Shown one piece after another: positions 59,087-64,000 of a DNA stretch of 64,000 bases (position 1 is its first letter; each line of letters opens with the position of its first letter). The translations under genes were made by a program, and so were the position numbers. Source of the stretch: Paraburkholderia sp. CNPSo 3272 (GTDB taxonomy: Bacteria > Pseudomonadota > Gammaproteobacteria > Burkholderiales > Burkholderiaceae); the NCBI RefSeq assembly GCF_024206495.1, contig NZ_JAMBPQ010000024.1, forward strand, positions 1 through 64,000. The letters are read 5' to 3'. Below the pieces are notes generated by a model. That model was given only the letters and a program-made list of their open reading frames with translations. It was not told the origin of the DNA and searched no databases.

Positions 59087-61012
59087 ATGGGACAATCCGC
59101 ATCCGCGGCGCCCGCGCACGGGCGCCTTGGCGACTCCGGCCCGCATCGCCCCGCGCTTCCCGCGCTCGCACTGGCCGCGCTCGGCGTGGTCTACGGTGAC
59201 ATCGGCACGAGCCCGCTCTACACGCTTGCCACTGTGTTCGATCCCGGCAACGGCCTCGCGCTCAATGCTTTCAATATCGTAGGCATCGTCTCGCTGATCT
59301 TCTGGTCGCTGATGATCGTCGTCTCGCTCAAATATGTGGCGCTCATCCTGCGAGCGAACAATCACGGCGAGGGCGGCATCATGGCGCTGCTCGCGCTAGC
59401 GGCTTCCTCGGTCGCGTCGCGGCCGCATCTGCGTGCCACGCTGCTCGTGATCGGCGTGATGGGCGCGGCGCTCTTTTTCGGCGACAGCGTGATCACGCCG
59501 GCCATCTCGGTGCTGAGCGCCGTGGAAGGCCTCGAAGTCGCCGAGCCCGCGCTCAAGACCTACGTGATTCCGGTGACGCTTACGGCGATCATCGTGCTGT
59601 TCGTCACGCAAAAGCACGGCACGGGTGGCATCGGCGCCGTGTTCGGTCCGGTGATGGTGCTGTGGTTCATCGTGATCGCCGCGGCGGGTGTGGCCAACAT
59701 CCTCTCCGCGCCGGCCGTGCTGTTCGCGCTCGATCCGCGCGAAGGCATCGCGTTTTGTCTGCATCACCGCTGGCTCGCCTTCGTCGCCCTGGGCGCGGTC
59801 GTGCTTTCGCTTACCGGCGCCGAGGCGCTCTATGCAGACATGGGCCACTTCGGCAAGCAGCCTATTCGCCTCACGTGGTTCGGCATGGTGTTTCCAGCGC
59901 TCGCGCTCAATTACCTCGGGCAGGGCGCGCTGCTGCTGGCCAATCCCGGCGCAGTGCAAAACCCGTTCTACCGGCTCTTCCCGCAATGGTCGATCGTGCC
60001 GATGATCGTGCTTGCGACCGTCGCCACGGTCATCGCCTCGCAGGCCGTGATTTCAGGCACGTATTCCATGGCGATGCAGGCCATGCAACTCTCCTTCCTG
60101 CCGCGCATGAATATCGTGCACACCTCGGAGCGCGAAATCGGACAGATCTACGTGCCCGGGATCAACTGGATCCTGCTCGTCGCCGTGGTCGCGGCGGTGG
60201 TGGGCTTCCGGTCGTCCACGGCGCTCGGCTCCGCTTACGGCATCGCCGTGACCGGCACGATGCTCATCACGACGTTCCTCACGTTCTTCGTCGTGCGTTA
60301 TGCGTGGCACTACAACTGGGCGTTATGCGTGTTCGCCACGGCTTTCTTCTTCGCGATCGACGCCATGTTCTTCTCGGCCAATCTGCTCAAGATCGTGGAC
60401 GGCGGCTGGTTCCCGCTCGTGATCGGCGGACTGATGTTCACGGTCATGGCGACCTGGGGCAAGGGCTGGGAAATGATGGCGGCCGAGGCGCGCGTGCGCG
60501 CCGGCAAGAAGCCCCTCAAGCCCTATCTCGCGACGCTGCTCGAGAGCTCGCCGGTGCGCGTGGGCGGCACGGCGATCTTCCTCACGCCGAACGCCGACGC
60601 CGTACCGCACGCGCTCGTCAACAACTTGCGGCACAACCGGGTGTTGCACGAACGCGTAGTATTCCTGAGCGTGAGGACGAAAGATGTGCCATGGGTGGCC
60701 GAGAGCGAGCGCGTGATGGTCGAACTGCTATGTCCGGGCTGCTACTGCGTCGTCGTCAATTACGGATTCAAGGACGAGGTGGACTTGCCATGCACGCTCG
60801 CCGCCTATAAGTCCGCGGAGTTGACGTTCGATCTCGACGAGACGTCGTGGTTCCTCAGCCGCGCCGTGGTGGTGCCGAAGCGCGGCCATGGCATGGCGCT
60901 CTGGCGCGAGCGCCTTTTTGCGGTGATGCTGCACAACGTCGGCAATATCGCCGCGTTCTTCAAGCTGCCGGCCAATCGCGTGATCGAGGTCGGTGCGCGC
61001 GTCGAGATCTAG
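59087..61012 (+). CDS. kup: Kup-type potassium uptake protein
   Basis: A 641-residue K+/H+ symporter of the KUP/HAK family with about twelve helices. Signature segments: LGVVYGDIGTSPLYTLATVF (~residues 33-52), NNHGEGGIMALLAL, FGDSVITPAISVLSAVEGLE, LFVTQKHGTGGIG and FGLTGAEALYADMGHFG-type (seen as SLTGAEALYADMGHFGKQPI). A cytoplasmic C-terminal domain runs from ~490. The ATG at 59087 follows AGGAGGGAGAC, so the longer frame to 58949 is not used. Low-affinity constitutive K+ uptake is the known role. Confidence 0.95.
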   Translation: MGQSASAAPAHGRLGDSGPHRPALPALALAALGVVYGDIGTSPLYTLATVFDPGNGLALNAFNIVGIVSLIFWSLMIVVSLKYVALILRANNHGEGGIMALLALAASSVASRPHLRATLLVIGVMGAALFFGDSVITPAISVLSAVEGLEVAEPALKTYVIPVTLTAIIVLFVTQKHGTGGIGAVFGPVMVLWFIVIAAAGVANILSAPAVLFALDPREGIAFCLHHRWLAFVALGAVVLSLTGAEALYADMGHFGKQPIRLTWFGMVFPALALNYLGQGALLLANPGAVQNPFYRLFPQWSIVPMIVLATVATVIASQAVISGTYSMAMQAMQLSFLPRMNIVHTSEREIGQIYVPGINWILLVAVVAAVVGFRSSTALGSAYGIAVTGTMLITTFLTFFVVRYAWHYNWALCVFATAFFFAIDAMFFSANLLKIVDGGWFPLVIGGLMFTVMATWGKGWEMMAAEARVRAGKKPLKPYLATLLESSPVRVGGTAIFLTPNADAVPHALVNNLRHNRVLHERVVFLSVRTKDVPWVAESERVMVELLCPGCYCVVVNYGFKDEVDLPCTLAAYKSAELTFDLDETSWFLSRAVVVPKRGHGMALWRERLFAVMLHNVGNIAAFFKLPANRVIEVGARVEI

Positions 61013-61162
61013 GTGTCTCGATGCGCGTGGGTTGTCGCGCAAACCCACGCCAGGCTGTCGCGCTGAGGGGAACTCAGGCGTAGGATGATCGAAATCGCAT
61101 CGTAGTCATGTGGCGACGAGCCGGTTGCAAGCGGTTCGCCGCATGACGGAAGGAGGGCCATC

Positions 61163-61672
61163 ATGAGACGCCTCTATTTCCTCGCTCCCGACACCACCAC
61201 GGCGCAGGCGATCGTCGACGATCTGCTGCGCGCGCGCATCACGTGGCGTCATATTCACGTCCTCGCCAATCACAGCGTGGGGCTCGAACGTTTGCCCGAG
61301 GCCTCGCTGCTGCAGCGCAGTGACGTGGTGCACGCGCTGGAGCGCGGCGTGATGTTCGGCGCAGCGACCGGCGCGATCGTCGGACTCGTCGCGCTGATAT
61401 TTCCGCCTGAGAACTTCGATATCACGGGCGGGGTGGTCGTCGCGCTGACCCTCGCGGGCATGATATTCGGCGCGTGGGTGGCCGGCATGATCGGAGTGGA
61501 CGAACCGAACACGCGGCTCTCGCGCTTTCACGTGCCGATCGAAGAGGGTCAGCTGCTGGTCATGGCCGATGTGCCCGGCTCGCGCGAAGCGGAGATCGAG
61601 GCGAACATCGCGCAACACGTTCCGCGTGCCGACGTGGAAGGCGCGGAAGCGACGACGCCCATCTTTCCCTGA
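61163..61672 (+). CDS. DUF1269-like small membrane protein
   Basis: A 169-residue protein. A soluble N-terminal half (RRLYFLAPDTTTAQAIVDDL ... ITWRHIHVLANH) is followed by two close helices (~residues 66-85 and 91-112: GAATGAIVGLVALIF, VVVALTLAGMIFGAWVAGMIG). A short soluble tail follows (IEEGQLLVMADVPGSREAEI). This layout matches the DUF1269/YhfL-like group of general stress membrane proteins. CGGAAGGAGGGCCATC precedes the ATG. Function is unknown. It lies 150 bases after kup. Confidence 0.75.
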   Translation: MRRLYFLAPDTTTAQAIVDDLLRARITWRHIHVLANHSVGLERLPEASLLQRSDVVHALERGVMFGAATGAIVGLVALIFPPENFDITGGVVVALTLAGMIFGAWVAGMIGVDEPNTRLSRFHVPIEEGQLLVMADVPGSREAEIEANIAQHVPRADVEGAEATTPIFP

Positions 61673-62053
61673 AAGCGCCGGGGCTTGAAAGCGAATCACG
61701 GGGGCGGCGCAGGCCTGTTGGCGCTTGCGCAAGTCGCCATGCGCGCCCCAGTTCATCTGCCTTGCCGCCCTTTTTAGGGGCACAGCGTTCAGCCAGTGAC
61801 CACCGAGGTTCAGCCGCGCTGCCCCGCCCGCCGCAACGCCCCGCGCCCGCCGCCGGGCGCGCCATTCCCTCGCCAAATCCGCATTTTGACCGGCTTGCGC
61901 CCGCGACAAGGCAAAATACGGGTTTTGAGCCCGCGCCGGGCTCAATTTCCCCTGCCGGCCGCCTCCTTCCAGGCATCGATCGGGCCTCGTTGCGAGCCCG
62001 GCAGGTCGGCTCGCCTTGTCTGCGAGCCCTCAAGCGATATTGGAGTCGTCTAC
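61673..62053. other. Intergenic region with a perfect short hairpin
   Basis: About 380 bases, no supported gene. TTGAGCCC-GCGCC-GGGCTCAA (61925-61945) is a perfect 8-bp stem followed by TTTCCCC, 109 bases before the DUF2760 start. It could be a terminator-like leader element, but the T-run is only three bases. Upstream CCCTTTTTAGGGG (61769-61781) is a second small inverted repeat. Confidence 0.4.
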
Positions 62054-62650
62054 ATGCCCGAAACGAATCTGTCTTTCTTCGGCCGCCTTTCGGTCGCGCT
62101 GGGATCGTTCTTCGCGATCCTCGGCGACGGCGAGCTCGCCGCCAACGTGCGCCGTCTGCGTGAAGGCGGGTTTGCACCCGCCACCGCTGCGCCTGCGCCC
62201 GCCGCGGCTCCGGTTGCGAAGCCGGCGCCCGCACCCGCACCTGCACCCGCGCCCACCGTCATCAAGGAAGCCACGCCCGACGCCGCGCTCCAGTTGCTCG
62301 GCCTGCTCCAGCGCAACGCGCGCTTCGTCGATTTCGTCGAGGAAGACATTGCCGGCTATGCCGATGCGGATATCGGCGCCGCCGCCCGAATCGTCCACGA
62401 AGGCTGCCGCGCCACGCTGCGCGACCATTTCGCGATCCGCCCGGTGCGCAGCGAGTCCGAAGGCTCGCGCGTGACGCTGCCGGCCGGCTTCGACGCCGCC
62501 GCCGTGCGCCTCACCGGCAACGTGGTGGGCGAGGCGCCGTTCAGCGGGAGCCTTACGCATCGCGGCTGGCGCGTCGAGGAGGTCAAGCTGCCGCAACTCG
62601 TCAAGACGCACGACGCGCGCATCATCGCGCCGGCGGAGGTGGAGCTGTGA
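62054..62650 (+). CDS. DUF2760 domain protein
   Basis: A 198-residue protein. An N-terminal amphipathic helix (LSFFGRLSVALGSFFAILGD) and an Ala/Pro-rich linker (~residues 38-70, PAPAPAPAPAPT) precede the DUF2760 domain (~75-198). The domain shows LQLLGLLQRNARFVDFVEED, IGAAARIVHEGCRATLRDHF and a final RGWRVEEVKLPQL with IIAPAEVEL. DUF2760 genes are consistently followed by Hsp70-like genes, as here; the product is probably a partner of that chaperone. The stop overlaps the Hsp70 GTG start by three bases. Confidence 0.85.
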   Translation: MPETNLSFFGRLSVALGSFFAILGDGELAANVRRLREGGFAPATAAPAPAAAPVAKPAPAPAPAPAPTVIKEATPDAALQLLGLLQRNARFVDFVEEDIAGYADADIGAAARIVHEGCRATLRDHFAIRPVRSESEGSRVTLPAGFDAAAVRLTGNVVGEAPFSGSLTHRGWRVEEVKLPQLVKTHDARIIAPAEVEL

Positions 62651-64000
62651 GCGATCCGCGTTATTCGATTGGCGTCGACCTGGGCACGACGCATTGCGCG
62701 CTGTCCTACGTCGACCTCAGCGCCAGCGATGGCGAAAAGACCCAGCAGGGCGTGCTCAACGTGACCCAGCTTACGGCGCCGGGCACGCTGGAATCGCCCG
62801 ACCTGCTGCCTTCGTTTCTCTACTTGCCGCATGCGGGCGAGCTGACGCCGGGCGACCTCACGCTGCCGTGGACCACCACGCGCGAGTACGCCGTGGGCGA
62901 GCTTGCACGCAGCCGGGGCGCGGGCACGCCGATCCGCCTCGTGTCGAGCGCGAAGAGCTGGCTGTGCCACCCCGGCGTGGATCGCCGCGCGGCCATTCTG
63001 CCCAACGACGCGCCGCCCGAGGTCACGCGCGTGTCGCCGCTCGAAAGCTCGGTGCGCTATCTCACGCACCTGCGCGAGGCCTGGGACCACGCGCACCCGG
63101 AGGCGCCGTTCGGCGAGCAGGAGATCACCGTTACGATTCCGGCCTCGTTCGACCCCGCCGCGCGCGAGCTGACGGCCGAGGCTGCGCAGACCGCCGGCTA
63201 CGCTAACATGACGCTGCTGGAAGAGCCGCAAGCGGCGCTCTATAGCTGGATCCAGAAAAGCGCCGGCGCGTGGCGCAAGGAAGTGAAGGTCGGCGACATC
63301 ATCCTCGTCGTGGATGTGGGCGGCGGCACGACCGATCTTTCGCTGATCGCCGTGGTCGAGCGCGAAGGCAATCTCGAACTGCACCGCGTGGCCGTGGGCG
63401 AGCACATTCTGCTCGGCGGCGACAACATGGACCTCGCGCTCGCGCACGTGGTCGCGCGCAAGCTCGCGACCCAGGGCACGCAGGCCGATCCGTGGCAGCT
63501 GCGCGCGCTGACCTACGCGTGCCGCTCGGCCAAGGAAACGCTGCTAAGCGACGCCTCTGTCGATACGGTGCCGATCGTCGTGCCGAGCCGCGGCTCGAAG
63601 CTGATCGGCGGTTCGATCCGCACGGAACTCACGCGCACCGAACTCACGCAGATCATTCTCGAAGGCTTCTTCCCGCAGGTGGACGCCGCCGCGCGTCCCG
63701 CCGTGCGCACGCGCGTGGGTCTCACGCAGCTTGGCCTGCCGTACGCGCAGGACGCGGGCGTCACGCGCCATCTCGCAGCCTTCCTCGGCCGCCAGGTGCA
63801 GGCGCTCTCGGAACTCGAAGGCTTTGGCGCGCCGCCCGCAGGCGCGACCTTCCTCCACCCCACGGCGGTCCTTTTCAACGGCGGCGTGTTCAAGTCGGCG
63901 CTGCTCTCGCAACGTGTCCTCGATATTCTCAACGGCTGGCTCGCGGCCGAGGGCGCGGCGAGCGCGCGTCTGCTCGGCGGCGCCGACCTCGACCTCGCGG
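62647..64000 (+). CDS. Hsp70-family chaperone-like protein (5' part only)
   Basis: About 451 residues of an Hsp70/DnaK relative that runs off the right edge. ATPase motifs: phosphate 1 IGVDLGTTHCALSYV at the N-terminus, phosphate 2 ILVVDVGGGTTDLSLIAV (~residue 220), and adenosine region HPTAVLFNGGVFKSA (~405). Divergent features, such as CHPGVDRRAAILP and a long insertion after LPSFLYLP, place it outside DnaK and HscA, in the group linked to DUF2760 proteins. The GTG at 62647 overlaps the upstream stop, so the two are translated together. Confidence 0.88.
   Translation, partial: MSDPRYSIGVDLGTTHCALSYVDLSASDGEKTQQGVLNVTQLTAPGTLESPDLLPSFLYLPHAGELTPGDLTLPWTTTREYAVGELARSRGAGTPIRLVSSAKSWLCHPGVDRRAAILPNDAPPEVTRVSPLESSVRYLTHLREAWDHAHPEAPFGEQEITVTIPASFDPAARELTAEAAQTAGYANMTLLEEPQAALYSWIQKSAGAWRKEVKVGDIILVVDVGGGTTDLSLIAVVEREGNLELHRVAVGEHILLGGDNMDLALAHVVARKLATQGTQADPWQLRALTYACRSAKETLLSDASVDTVPIVVPSRGSKLIGGSIRTELTRTELTQIILEGFFPQVDAAARPAVRTRVGLTQLGLPYAQDAGVTRHLAAFLGRQVQALSELEGFGAPPAGATFLHPTAVLFNGGVFKSALLSQRVLDILNGWLAAEGAASARLLGGADLDLA

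Overview
The window is GC-rich bacterial chromosomal DNA. It is densely coded, with short intergenic gaps, strong GGAG-type ribosome sites and many ATGA-type overlaps. Gene content points to the Burkholderia/Paraburkholderia group of the Betaproteobacteria. Pointers are a monomeric NADP isocitrate dehydrogenase, an assimilatory nitrate reductase fused to a CysJ-like flavoprotein, the remains of a dgdR/dgdA locus of the type known from Burkholderia cepacia, a PhoB/OmpR-type TctDE pair, and many LysR regulators and MFS transporters. No rRNA, tRNA, CRISPR array, prophage or intact insertion sequence was seen.

Layout. 1-5.3 kb: the 5' part of an NRAMP metal transporter, then a run of small stress or envelope genes (DUF1328, PRC-barrel, YetF-like, a 24-residue membrane peptide, a four-helix membrane protein, a phasin, a DUF2934 protein). 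5.3-9.9 kb: a UvrA2-type ABC ATPase and a divergent LysR/quinone-reductase pair. 10-16.3 kb: a minus-strand operon reading AI-2E-type permease, NodT outer-membrane channel, HlyD adaptor, DUF2955 inner-membrane protein, two-helix K+ channel, outer-membrane barrel. 16.3-28 kb: the nitrate assimilation locus. 28-39 kb: a CynR-like regulator, phosphoesterase, ilvD, a VirK/YbjX protein, icd, a MarR regulator with a small membrane protein, and an alpha/beta hydrolase. 39-45.8 kb: a LysR regulator facing a fluoroacetate-dehalogenase-like hydrolase, a LeuCD-type hydro-lyase pair and an MFS permease, then SotB. 45.8-50.9 kb: a TctDE-type two-component system facing a substrate-binding protein, an MFS permease and a small lipoprotein. 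50.9-51.9 kb: a decayed dgdR-dgdA locus. 51.9-58.8 kb: Lrp regulator, LysE exporter, ChaC, GDSL lipoprotein, GGDEF fragment, flavoprotein, purine nucleoside permease. 58.8-64 kb: Kup, a small membrane protein, and a DUF2760/Hsp70 pair cut by the window edge.

The most interesting region is 16.6-28 kb. Three transcription units take nitrate to ammonia: PilJ-N protein plus NarK; NirB-NirD plus the fused NADPH-nitrate reductase; and divergent CobA, which feeds siroheme synthesis. Each unit carries the same regulatory module: a sigma-54-type promoter (GG-N10-GC), then at or just after the predicted start a hairpin with a six-base A1/G4 loop, then a second hairpin with an A1/G4 loop whose 3' arm is the 5' arm of an intrinsic terminator. 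This is the architecture of ANTAR-protein (NasR/NasT-type) antitermination RNAs. No ANTAR gene lies in the window. A soluble nitrate-box protein is the first gene of one of the controlled operons. Seven 14-bp tandem repeats lie between the divergent cobA and nirB promoters, next to NtrC-like palindromes.

All calls were made by reading the sequence and from recalled family knowledge. No similarity search or folding program was run.
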